Below are positions 52,401 through 60,590 of a stretch of DNA of 64,000 nucleotides, piece by piece. How positions within the stretch are numbered: the first letter of the stretch is position 1; the number at the start of each line of letters is the position of its first letter. The translations under genes were made by a program, and so were the position numbers. The stretch lies in the NCBI GenBank assembly GCA_012934845.2, contig WNNJ02000487.1:434001-498000 (forward strand), given 5' to 3'. The DNA is from Pomphorhynchus laevis (taxonomy: Eukaryota; Acanthocephala; Palaeacanthocephala; Echinorhynchida; Pomphorhynchidae). The notes beneath the pieces were generated by a model. It did no database searches and was not told the origin of the DNA. It saw only the letters and a list, made by a program, of their open reading frames with translations.

Positions 52401-52628
52401 CCGTCAAGAAAGAGCCAGGATTTCACTCCTTATTATAAAATCCACATCGATGGCTATGCGAAACAGGTATCAAGAACCAGGAACTCTAATTCACGATAAG
52501 GACGCACCACTCTAAGTCGATTTGTACGATCAACTCCCTTTGAACTAAAAATTCAGAATTTGAATTGCCACTTTGGACCCATTAGAGGGTAACCTTTAAG
52601 CTGTCTTATTATTGAATAATTTATCATA
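49451..52628 (+). mobile_element. RLE LINE copy 10, full ORF, very short leader
   Basis: Bounded by TTTTGATAATATAT on both sides (49407-49420 and 52629-52642), a target duplication of at least 14 bp. The 3' UTR holds GGACCCATTAGAGGGTAAC at 52575-52593. No normal leader precedes the ATG; instead there is a fold-back of the element's own first codons, so the 5' end is probably slightly truncated. Confidence 0.9.
49477..52515 (+). CDS. CXC-RT-RLE LINE protein, intact, 1012 aa (copy 10)
   Basis: The ATG at 49477 gives MPRGKPSTSRPCCSCNTDAA, then CKGCRCAKAGSNCINC and CTR. RT: GSAGPSGVCA, PIGVVEVLRR, motif A IDATNAFNNCNR, motif B EGFIQGDPLAMAAF, YADDGACVG, YLGSMIG. KGAYSWLT, then the zinc motif CACGVSLTTIHALSC and FIRHNSV. 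RLE: EARSDIRCTGLFGNLTERSF, with Ser where other copies have Leu or Ala before the aspartate; FMDVCVFNNLAPSYS; HENRKQAKYTERI; FHPLIFSTVGG. The C-terminus lacks the SAR-x-RP ending of copies 4 and 6. It is open throughout and looks capable of coding, but transcription is doubtful without a leader. Confidence 0.9.
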   Translation: MPRGKPSTSRPCCSCNTDAARCKGCRCAKAGSNCINCRAPNCTRKTKTVYNDPVHQPRANTTDKVLEMHNATNVDSIAEVSSACGLSPINYATNQNLFWSTGFTEVIKWIPNHFALPKCGASQKFIDLLSECFEYFNQSNVCAYDPLVRSTMLCQLLLQRPPTRKVNLLRKTLERRLTLLKDLKLDELMSEASYLQKMRKDNIENKKLPESFVIEKIVKLIKSGKYGKASRLLDKGQHSGVLAAETIIQGKTVLEKLEELHPRASTVNEEYLLKENMAGCVDHHDTRFFDITPDDIIKASKSTKGSAGPSGVCADEWRKFLTIHGLASKRLAAAICGFVIKISSEKLNPVALQAFTVSRLIPLEKHNGIRPIGVVEVLRRIAGRTVLSFIGKDVRSVCGFTQLCAGQRCGTEIAIHTIRDAFSQSSDECILLIDATNAFNNCNRKMALENMKFICPAMSTILHNTYIQPSMLVVDNSILNSTEGFIQGDPLAMAAFAAASIPLIGKLKQVAPNAKHCWYADDGACVGKPSDINKVWKELNRIGPAFGFITNSSKCTVLTGKTCNIDCLDELADDGVDIRCDGIKYLGSMIGLEQYVETEIINKVTNWSGQIEKLKQIADRDAFAGYTLLIKALLHKFSYILRTCEVADCLLIPLKNAILHNLLPGMLGINSLDDESSRIVALPCRYGGLGIVDYTQECYNEYEKSRMMYRASVDRDHSEVPLETSQHNVVKQIREMNIIKFNRIVTEITSNSKNDLKTILWNASMKGAYSWLTSGFVEGLFISSSEFHDAISIRYEWKPNRYLGECACGVSLTTIHALSCKTGCFNFIRHNSVANEIARSLKETCRLVCTEPVLLPVPDTVIFESQATSRDREARSDIRCTGLFGNLTERSFMDVCVFNNLAPSYSLDTMKDPFKYHENRKQAKYTERIAKIENASFHPLIFSTVGGIGKIADSILKRISSLKASNNNLSYPDLIRQERARISLLIIKSTSMAMRNRYQEPGTLIHDKDAPL

Positions 52629-52687
52629 TTTTGATAATATATTATTATTATTATTATTATTTTGACAAAAAATTTAAACAGCTTAAA
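52595..52687. repeat. Fold-back between copies 10 and 11
   Basis: TTTAAGCTGT (52595-52604) pairs perfectly with ACAGCTTAAA (52678-52687). Inside are a smaller perfect pair, TTATCA and TGATAA (52621-52636), and a (TTA)n run. The right arm touches the 5' end of copy 11, and the left arm is the end of copy 10's 3' UTR. Confidence 0.8.
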
Positions 52688-52690
52688 CAC

Positions 52691-52786
52691 ACAAAGAACG
52701 ATTATAGAAGAACGATTATAGAAGAACGATTATAGAAGAACGATTATAGAAGAACGATTATAGAAGAACGATTATAGAAGAACGAT
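52691..52786 (+). repeat. Seven 14-bp tandem repeats at the 5' end of copy 11
   Basis: ACAAAGAACGATTATAG, then units of AAGAACGATTATAG, seven in all. This is the same unit and start as in copy 4, which has six. Confidence 0.92.
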
Positions 52787-52857
52787 TATTATTATTAAAA
52801 TTTATAACTGTTCTAGCAAATTACAGTGCAATTCAATTCTGTTCTTAAACAAAACAA

Positions 52858-55800
52858 ATGCCAAAGGGCAAGCCTGCGACAACTCTGAAATGCTGTTCAT
52901 GCAACGGCCCGAATGCTAAATGTAAAGGATGTCGATGTGCTAAGCAGAATATCCTATGCTTGAATTGCTCAGCTGTGAATTGTTCCAATCGTGAAGTAAA
53001 TTGCTCCGCAACAGCTTCCAATAATATTGCTATATCCATATTGAGTAAACCGAATTCAGATTGTGAAAACTCTGATCATCGGCATTGTCCTCTTAACAAC
53101 CATATAAATATAAATTACACAATGAATACTCGTCAAGAGTCCGATGTATTGTCTATACAGGATATATTCTCGATCGTCATACAATGGAAACCTAACTTAT
53201 TTCGACTTCCAAAATGTTCAGAGTCCAAACAATTTATATCAGAACTTGCACGCATATTCAGGGATTCTCTCACTAATTCGGAAACTTTTACTAAGTACAT
53301 CATCTTTGGACATCTTATTCTTCAACGTAATTCTCGTCAATCTCCCAAATCATTGAAATCAACTTTATCCCGACGATTGGACATGTGGTTCAATAATGAC
53401 TATGCTGGATTATACGCTGAAGCCTCGGCCCTTCAAAATATGAAAGCCTTAAAAATTCAACCTTCGAAGTCAAGAGATTGGCGCAAAAAATTCGTCTCAT
53501 TGGTTGAAAGCTCTCGACTGAACACAGCAATGCATCTTCTAGACAACGATTCTTATGATGGCGTTCCTTTGCAACCAGAGGATGTGATTGGTTCTAAAAC
53601 TGTTCGGGAATTATTACTCGACAAGCACCCTGTACCGAGCCCATTAGTTCCTCATGCTGTTAACTGGTCTTTCCCAATCACAGTTCCAAATTTTCACCCT
53701 GTGATTTTTGATTCAATCGATAGTGAATTGATAATTCGTATGGCTAAACGTGTTAAAGGTGGAGCAGGTCCCTCCGGCATTGATGCACAGTCATGGCTAC
53801 AGATGTTAACTAAGTTTGGTCACGAATCTGCTGAATTGACTAAAGTTTTGTCAACGTTCGCAAAATCTTTAGCTACTGAGCTTATGCCTACTAATGTTAT
53901 AAATGTATTGGCTTCAAGCAGATTAATAGCCTTATCCAAAAAATCGGGAATAAGGCCTATTGGTATTGGCGACGTTAGTAGGAGAATAATGTCGAAAGCC
54001 ATTCTTTCTATAATTTCCAATGATATTCAAGAAGTGTGCGGACGGTTGCAAATGTGCGCTGGTCAACGAGCTGGAGTGGAGTGCGTCACGCACGCAGTTC
54101 GCGAATGCCTGTTAAAAGATCCTGATGCAGTTCTTCTCACTGTTGATGCAGATAATGCATTTAACAGAATAAATCGAAAGGCAGCTCTCGCTAATATATC
54201 ACGCATTTGTCCCTCTATGTCTACTATACTACACAATTTTTACGATAACCCTTCAAATTTTTCAACTGGTGATAGTTTCATCAAATCCCAAGAGGGATTT
54301 ACGCAAGGTGATGTACTTGCTATGCCAGCTTTTGCCGTAGCAACCCTGCCATTATTGTTGAACATTACTGAGGAGTTTCCTAACATCAACCAATTCTGGT
54401 ACGCGGATGATGGCAATTTAATCGGCGAACCTGTGCAAATTTACAAGGCTTTCAAATTCTTGTGTGACTACGGCCGTGCTTTCGGATTTCATGTCAACAG
54501 CAACAAATGCGTTCTACTAACTAGTCCCGAAAATGCAGATAGTACCCGCAAACTTTTTAATGAAACGGGAATCGACATTGTTGTCGATGGCACGTTAGTA
54601 CTCGGTGCTCCTATTGGAACAGATGATTATATAAATAAAACTACGGAACAAAAGATCTCTAATTATTGCTCATTAGTAAATCGTCTTGCTGACGTGGGTA
54701 TTCTTGATTTGCAGATAAGCTATACTAGTATGACCAGATCGCTTCAGCATAAATGGATTCACTTGCAAAGAACCACAAACTGTTCAATTGGTAGTTTCGA
54801 TGATCTCTATGACACCATTCAGAAGCGTTTTGATAAGCTTTTTAATTTGAAATTGCCTGACGACGATTATTTATGGCCGTTATTTTCCCTTCCGATAAGA
54901 CTAGGTGGTCTAGGTATTGCTGACCCACGTTTTACTGCGATAGAAGAGTTTAAAAGCTCAAAAGATATATGCACTCCTTATTTAAATGGCTTATACGGTG
55001 TGGACTTAAGGACTGAACAATCCAAACGCATTGCCCTTATAGGCACTTCAAAGATTGATATTCAAAAGTCATTGCTTAGAGATCGAGTAGCTAATGTTGG
55101 TGACAATTTGTTACGTATTATGGAACATCTACAAGTCAAAGGTGCCTCGTCATGGCTCTCCACATATCCTACGAGTGATCGTTGGACTCGAGTTAGCAAT
55201 GTAGAATTTCGTGACGCACTTGCAGCTCGATATCATAGACTACCACTAGACGCGCCCTCTCATTGCCCCTGCGGTGAACATAATTCTCTGGCTCACTCAC
55301 TTACCTGTCCCACCGGAGGTCATCCATCGATAAGACATGATTCAATTCGTGATATATTTTCTAAAACCTTGACAGAAATATGTGATAATGTGCAAAAAGA
55401 GCCAACACTACTGCCAGTAAATTCTAGTATTCATTTCGAGCGCATATCTACATCTCGCGCTCATGATGCACGTTTGGATATCGCCTGCTGTGGTTTTTAT
55501 GGAAGTCGTTCGGAGCGAACTTTATTTGATACTTGCGTTTTTAACGTTTTCGCTCCGTCCAACCTTTCGAAATCCGCTGGGGCTGCTTTTACATATCACG
55601 AAACACGTAAATTCGCTAAGTATCAAGAGAGAGTAACTGCCATAGAGAGGGCGAATTTCGCACCTATCGTGTTATCATGTTTCGGTGGAGCAGTAAAATC
55701 ATCTGCACAATTAATTCAGAGAATTGCACAGAAGATGGCAATAAAAAACAATCATTCCTACTCAGAAGAATTGACAAAATTACGGTCAAAGATTGGAATT

Positions 55801-55878
55801 CAGTTGGCTCGTTCAATTTCGATGTGTATTCGCGGTCCTCGTTCTGCTCGACATCGACCTGCAAACTCAATGAACTAA
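52858..55878 (+). CDS. CXC-RT-RLE LINE protein, intact, 1006 aa (copy 11)
   Basis: The same length and domain layout as copy 4, with only a few residue differences: RQESDVL for RQEFDVL, RNSRQS for RNFRQS, WFNNDYA for WFDNDYA, VESSRLN for VESCRLN, PEDVIG for PDDVIG, LFSLPIRL for LFTLPIRL. CXC module at residues 12-42, RT aspartates in VDADNAF and YADD, zinc motif CPCGEHNSLAHSLTC, RLE residues in ARLDI, LFDTCVF and HETRKFAKY. No lesion. With its 5' repeats, leader and tail all present it is the best candidate in the window for an active source copy. Confidence 0.94.
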   Translation: MPKGKPATTLKCCSCNGPNAKCKGCRCAKQNILCLNCSAVNCSNREVNCSATASNNIAISILSKPNSDCENSDHRHCPLNNHININYTMNTRQESDVLSIQDIFSIVIQWKPNLFRLPKCSESKQFISELARIFRDSLTNSETFTKYIIFGHLILQRNSRQSPKSLKSTLSRRLDMWFNNDYAGLYAEASALQNMKALKIQPSKSRDWRKKFVSLVESSRLNTAMHLLDNDSYDGVPLQPEDVIGSKTVRELLLDKHPVPSPLVPHAVNWSFPITVPNFHPVIFDSIDSELIIRMAKRVKGGAGPSGIDAQSWLQMLTKFGHESAELTKVLSTFAKSLATELMPTNVINVLASSRLIALSKKSGIRPIGIGDVSRRIMSKAILSIISNDIQEVCGRLQMCAGQRAGVECVTHAVRECLLKDPDAVLLTVDADNAFNRINRKAALANISRICPSMSTILHNFYDNPSNFSTGDSFIKSQEGFTQGDVLAMPAFAVATLPLLLNITEEFPNINQFWYADDGNLIGEPVQIYKAFKFLCDYGRAFGFHVNSNKCVLLTSPENADSTRKLFNETGIDIVVDGTLVLGAPIGTDDYINKTTEQKISNYCSLVNRLADVGILDLQISYTSMTRSLQHKWIHLQRTTNCSIGSFDDLYDTIQKRFDKLFNLKLPDDDYLWPLFSLPIRLGGLGIADPRFTAIEEFKSSKDICTPYLNGLYGVDLRTEQSKRIALIGTSKIDIQKSLLRDRVANVGDNLLRIMEHLQVKGASSWLSTYPTSDRWTRVSNVEFRDALAARYHRLPLDAPSHCPCGEHNSLAHSLTCPTGGHPSIRHDSIRDIFSKTLTEICDNVQKEPTLLPVNSSIHFERISTSRAHDARLDIACCGFYGSRSERTLFDTCVFNVFAPSNLSKSAGAAFTYHETRKFAKYQERVTAIERANFAPIVLSCFGGAVKSSAQLIQRIAQKMAIKNNHSYSEELTKLRSKIGIQLARSISMCIRGPRSARHRPANSMN

Positions 55879-55965
55879 AATTTATAGTATAACTATATTT
55901 GTTTGTTTTTTTTTCAAAAAAAATTCAATTATTTAAAAAAAAAAAATTTTTGATAATAATGTTTT

Positions 55966-57186
55966 TTTACACTCAACAAGCGAATTTTGGATTGGGTAAG
56001 ATTGATTCACAGTTTGGTTGATGTTGCATCGGTTGATGTTCATTCGGCATATTGTGCATTTATATATGGAGCGCAATTTAAATGGCTGCATTTATTGAGG
56101 ACAACTAAATGCACTCGCTTTTCGTTGGAGAAATTGCGAACAGAGATATTCCAGACATTAGTGAAAGCATTAACCAATAAGAATATGTCACATGTTTTTG
56201 AAATGGTATATGCGCTACCCATATCGAGTGGAGGGTTAGGAATTCGAGATCCGGTTGAGGATAGTGAGGATCAGTACAAGTGTTCACTACAGCTATCAGT
56301 CAATATGGAGTTGTCCAGCCAATCAGAACCTGAACTTGATATTTGGGAAAACATAAAGATAGTAAATGAAAGAAAATTGAAGAAATTGAAACAAAGGATA
56401 ACAGACACATCACCAGAATTGGAGATGTTGCTGGATTACGCGAGTATGAAAGGGGCATCAAATTGGTTAACAACAAGACCGATTAGTTTAAAGGGTTGGC
56501 ACTTATCTAATGATGAATTCCACGATGCTTTAGCAGCTCGGTATAACTGGACTCCAGACAACCTTCTTATGAAGTGTGCGTGTGAGGAAGACTTAACGAC
56601 AACACATGCGTTATCGTGTAGAAGAGGCGCTATTCCGATCATACGACATAACGAGATTCGTGACATTTTGACTGCAAAACTCACGCAGGTGTGCAAAAGT
56701 GTTGGAGTAGAACCACAGTTGAACCCCGTTCCTACAAATCATATATTTACATCAGCAGTGACAACACGTGATAATGCAGCGCGTGCAGATATAGTATGCA
56801 GTGGCTTGTTCGGAGAAAGGATGGAGCGGACGTTTGTTGACGTCAGCTTATTTAATAATCATGCTTCATCCTCTCAATCGAAATCAATAGAGTCGGTATT
56901 TCATTACCATGAGAAGAGAAAACGTTCAAAATACGAGGAAAGAATAATTGACATTGAGCGTAGTATTTTCTGTCCCTTTATAATGGCGACCAATGGTGCA
57001 ATTGGACCATCTGCTTCTGGTTTGCTACGAACACTAGCACACAAACTATCTGTCAATAGTGGCGAATCCTACGCTGATGTGATTTCTGAGTTGCGAAATA
57101 ATTTGAGCATTTGTACAGCAAAAATGGTTTCACGCTGCTTTCGTTCACTAAGAGTGAAAATTTTTGTTCCACGTGAACTATGGTGA
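55966..57186 (+). pseudogene. RLE LINE copy 12, thumb-to-RLE fragment
   Basis: Open from about 55966 (TLNKRILDWVRLIHSLVDVA, corresponding to residue ~594 of copy 4) to 57186, about 406 codons. Contents: FKWLHLLRTTKC, ISSGGLGIRDPVED, KGASNWLTTRP, the zinc motif CACEEDLTTTHALSC, IIRHNEIRDIL, and the RLE (AARADIVCSGLFGERMERTF, FVDVSLFNNHASSS, HEKRKRSKYEERI, FCPFIMATNGA). The RLE has Ala-Asp in place of Leu-Asp. The RT catalytic part is missing through truncation. There is no start codon of its own. Confidence 0.87.
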
Positions 57187-57295
57187 TACAAAATCAAGAA
57201 AATATAATAAACATTGTTGAATAGTAATATTTTTTATTTGTGACTCAATTGCGCTGGCTTTGTAAATAAATTATCTTTATCTAAAAAAAAAAATT
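55966..57295 (+). mobile_element. RLE LINE copy 12, 5'-truncated
   Basis: It begins after TTTTGATAATAATG with sequence coding for the end of the RT region and runs to a poly-A near 57281-57291, after AAATAAATTATCTTTATCT. The following TTTGATTCC resembles the start of the TTTTGATAATA target. Confidence 0.85.
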
Positions 57296-57354
57296 TGATT
57301 CCAAATCTCAAGTGATTAAACAAACAACTTTAACACACATACAATTTCAAAGTC

Positions 57355-57381
57355 GTACGTCCAGGGTACATCCCGGAGTAC
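57355..57381 (+). promoter_or_regulatory. Conserved 5'-leader hairpin of copy 13
   Basis: GTAC, G, TCC, A, GGG, loop TACAT, CCC, GGA, GTAC. All three short stems pair; against copy 6 the middle stem changes on both sides (TCC/GGA versus CCC/GGG). It ends 5 nt before the start codon, so it may also affect translation. Confidence 0.82.
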
Positions 57382-57386
57382 GCAGA

Positions 57387-60300
57387 ATGGTTCGCGGAAA
57401 ACCAACAGATGAAATACGATGTTGTAATTGCAACGGCGCAGCGGCCATTTGTCGTGGGTGTCGATGTGCGAAAAAATCAAGCCCGTGTGTGAATTGCAGA
57501 GCACCAGGCTGTCGTAATCGAATTAAAAATATATTCCCCAAATCGGAGTCTATCAATGTGAATTCTATCCAATGTCGAAATTCTACACATACAGATCCGA
57601 CTAGCATATTCAACGACCAAGTTCATTCAATAGATTCCTTATCTACATTTCGAAACAACGATGCAACAGCACGGGCAAGGGCAGTAAGTAATATAACGAC
57701 ACCCAGTATTTCTATTGAATACATATATTATAAGGTATGTAATTGGCGCCCCAACCTCATGCAACTTCCTATATGTACGGCGAGTAACGAATTTATAGAT
57801 ATTCTTTCTTCTTATTACAATTTAATAGCAAATGACAAAGATGATGGCCAAATCTCATTGATGAAAGCAACGGTTTTCTCACAGTGTATCCTTCAAAAAA
57901 TCCCAACGCGTAAGATCTCTTACACTAGAAAGACCATTGAACGTCGTTTAAAGAGTTGGAAAGCGGAAGACTTTATAAGTGTATATGAAGAAGCATTGAT
58001 GTTGCAGACAACATCCCATTGCAATGTGAAAACTAAGAAGATTGATTGGCATAAAAACTACATTCGGCTAATGGAGAATGGATGTGTAGCTTCAGCAACC
58101 AGACTTCTAGAATTTAAAGACGATTCACCCATTCTTTCTCCCGATTCGAAAGTTGGTACAAATACTGTAATAGAGAAGCTAGCAGAATTACACCCTTACC
58201 CTGCTGAAATAGATCAGAGTGCTATTCTATCGGATTTTGTTGAGGGAGTAACTAGTCATCATCCAGTCATATTTTATTCTATAGATGCAGACGAAATCAT
58301 TGCAGCAGCAAGGAGAACTCAAGGTGGCGCTGGACCTTCAGGCTTAAATGCAATAATGTGGAAGAGAATGTTAACTGGATTCGGTATCCACTCTAAGAAG
58401 TTGGCAACATCACTAGCGGAATTTGCAATACGATTAGCTTCGGAGCATATCAATCCTAACAGTTTGCGTGCGTTTGTAGCGAGTAGACTTATAGCTTTAA
58501 AAAAGACTGCAGGTATACGACCAATTGGCGTGGGACAAGTGGAACGACGGATAATTAGCAAAGTCGTTTTAGGAAAAATTAGAGGACATATTCAGGATGT
58601 AATGGGAACTGTGCAATTGTGCGCATCACAGAGAAGCGGAATAGAATTCGCTGTTCATTCCTTATCAGATTCCTTTCACTCTCGGGTTGACTTTGGCTTA
58701 CTGGCCGTGGATGCAACAAACGCTTTTAATTCCGTAAATCGACGCCTAACATTAGCAAACATAAAATTCATTTGTCCGTCTCTTGAAACAATACTAGTGA
58801 ACTTATACATAAAATCATCAACAATGTTTACTGGTAGTGATCCGATATTTTCAAAAGAGGGTTTCACTCAAGGTGACCCTTTGGCCATGGCTGCATTTGC
58901 CGTTTCGACTCTACCACTCATCCTTCATATTCAAAAATGTTTACCATCCGTGATTCAACGATGGTACGCAGACGATGCAAATTTTGTCGGTCCTAGCGAT
59001 GATTTATATAAAGCCTGGGAAATACTAAAAACAATAGGCCCAAAATTTGGCTATTACGTTAATCCACTAAAGACACAGCTGCTAATACACAAGGAACATG
59101 AATTCGACACTAGCAACTTCTCTGACTGTAAAATAAGTGAGCGTGCTATCGAAGTACTCGGAACTCCCATTGGAGCAGAAGCTGATGTTTTGGATATTAT
59201 AAAAACCAGGGTAACATCCTGGGCATCCACACTTGAAAGATTAGTTGAAGTTAGTAAAATTGATCGACAAACTGCTTATTCCGGGTTAATACACTCTGTG
59301 CAATGGAAATGGATATATACTTACAGAACAGTACCAATGTGCACGGATGTCACTAGATGTCTTAAAAACCTATTGTATAGCGGTTTTATTGAGTCAATCA
59401 CACAAGCGAAAATTGAACAAGCACATAAAGAATTATTAACTCTACCGTTCAAGTTAGGGGGCATTGGGTTAGTTGATCCGGAATACATCGCTGACTTGGA
59501 GTACGATTATTCTCGTAGAATGTACGAAACCTATCGAGACGGATATACGGGAGAAAACCTGAGGGATGTTCAAACTCAAACAGCTAGAAATATTTCATAC
59601 ATGAGATTAAATGTAGCCAAATCGAGGAAAGAATTAATACTAAAATCTCTACCATCGGATTACTTTAAGATATTGGCACATGCTAGTTACAAGGGAGCTT
59701 CATCGTGGCTATCTTCCCTACCTCTACGTCACGAGGGGTTTCGGCTTACAAACAATGAGTTTAGCGATGCATTAGCAGGTCGCTATGGATGGTCTTTGCG
59801 AGCATTAGAAAATAAAAAATGCATATGTTCTTCAGAAATGACTATCAATCATGCATTTTCGTGCAAGACCGGAGCGCTACCATCTATCAGGCATAATGAA
59901 GTAAGGGATATATTTTCTCATCTCTTAAGCGGGATATGCAGTGGCGTGGAGGTTGAACCAGTATTAGCAACCGTTCCATCTGATTATCGTTTTAACAACA
60001 ATAGCACAAGCATATCGAAAGAAGCGCGTCTGGATGTTGTATGTAGTGGACTATTCGGAAGCCGGTTTGAGCGGACATTTTTGGATGTCGCAATATTTAA
60101 TGTACATGCTCCCTCTAACTCCCGAACTGAGTGTAAGGCTGACTTTGAATACCATGAAAAACGAAAAATTTCGAAGTATGGAGAGCGAATTTTAAGTTTA
60201 GAACAGGCGCATTTCAGTCCGTTAATTTTTTCGTCTTCAGGAGGATCAAGTCAGGAATCTAATAGGATAATGAAGCAAATAGCGTCAAAATTAAGCTCAA

Positions 60301-60476
60301 AACGCGAACTCCCATATCCTCAAATAATAAAAAATATACGAGAGAAAATTTCATTTGCCTTAGCTCGTGCTGCATCTGCCTGTTTAAGAGCGCCACGCTC
60401 TACATATGGAAAACCTATTCACGATCATTTTCGATCAACAGAAGAGATGTCACGAAAGCCGGAAGATTCGAATTAA
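57387..60476 (+). CDS. CXC-RT-RLE LINE protein, intact, 1029 aa (copy 13)
   Basis: The ATG at 57387 is chosen because it begins M-V-R-G-K-P like the other copies; codons upstream are leader. CXC: CCNCNGAAAICRGCRCAKKSS, CVNC, CRN. RT: GGAGPSGLNA, PIGVGQVERR, motif A VDATNAFNSVNR, motif B EGFTQGDPLAMAAF, YADDANFVG, VLGTPIG. KGASSWLSSLP, then the zinc motif CICSSEMTINHAFSC and SIRHNEVRDIF. RLE: EARLDVVCSGLFGSRFERTF, FLDVAIFNVHAPSN, HEKRKISKYGERI, FSPLIFSSSGGSS. It ends with an acidic tail. No lesions are visible and all catalytic residues are present. Confidence 0.93.
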   Translation: MVRGKPTDEIRCCNCNGAAAICRGCRCAKKSSPCVNCRAPGCRNRIKNIFPKSESINVNSIQCRNSTHTDPTSIFNDQVHSIDSLSTFRNNDATARARAVSNITTPSISIEYIYYKVCNWRPNLMQLPICTASNEFIDILSSYYNLIANDKDDGQISLMKATVFSQCILQKIPTRKISYTRKTIERRLKSWKAEDFISVYEEALMLQTTSHCNVKTKKIDWHKNYIRLMENGCVASATRLLEFKDDSPILSPDSKVGTNTVIEKLAELHPYPAEIDQSAILSDFVEGVTSHHPVIFYSIDADEIIAAARRTQGGAGPSGLNAIMWKRMLTGFGIHSKKLATSLAEFAIRLASEHINPNSLRAFVASRLIALKKTAGIRPIGVGQVERRIISKVVLGKIRGHIQDVMGTVQLCASQRSGIEFAVHSLSDSFHSRVDFGLLAVDATNAFNSVNRRLTLANIKFICPSLETILVNLYIKSSTMFTGSDPIFSKEGFTQGDPLAMAAFAVSTLPLILHIQKCLPSVIQRWYADDANFVGPSDDLYKAWEILKTIGPKFGYYVNPLKTQLLIHKEHEFDTSNFSDCKISERAIEVLGTPIGAEADVLDIIKTRVTSWASTLERLVEVSKIDRQTAYSGLIHSVQWKWIYTYRTVPMCTDVTRCLKNLLYSGFIESITQAKIEQAHKELLTLPFKLGGIGLVDPEYIADLEYDYSRRMYETYRDGYTGENLRDVQTQTARNISYMRLNVAKSRKELILKSLPSDYFKILAHASYKGASSWLSSLPLRHEGFRLTNNEFSDALAGRYGWSLRALENKKCICSSEMTINHAFSCKTGALPSIRHNEVRDIFSHLLSGICSGVEVEPVLATVPSDYRFNNNSTSISKEARLDVVCSGLFGSRFERTFLDVAIFNVHAPSNSRTECKADFEYHEKRKISKYGERILSLEQAHFSPLIFSSSGGSSQESNRIMKQIASKLSSKRELPYPQIIKNIREKISFALARAASACLRAPRSTYGKPIHDHFRSTEEMSRKPEDSN

Positions 60477-60590
60477 AGAGAAATAACTTAGCTTATGATT
60501 GGATTCTAGAATTCTTTAGTTCTTTACTTTTGGACACATTCTTGTATGTTTTACGAAAATAAAAATTTTTCTTTAAAAAAAAAAAAAAAA

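Larger units (their letters stand above)
52691..55947 (+). mobile_element. RLE LINE copy 11, full length, near-identical to copies 4 and 5
   Basis: The 5' repeats, a short leader (52787-52857, including AAATTTATAACTGTTCTAGC), an intact ORF, a short 3' UTR and poly-A. It is flanked by TTTTGATAATA on both sides (52629- and 55948-55958). It is the plus-strand counterpart of copy 4 on the other arm. Confidence 0.92.
57296..60590 (+). mobile_element. RLE LINE copy 13, full length; parent type of copy 1
   Basis: A short leader with the conserved hairpin (57355-57381) only 5 nt before the ATG, an intact ORF, a 3' UTR (60477-60570) and a poly-A that meets the tail (ATTAAATACAACAG) of an oppositely oriented CR1-like fragment. 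Copy 1 at 7.7-10.6 kb is the same subfamily, truncated. Confidence 0.92.
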
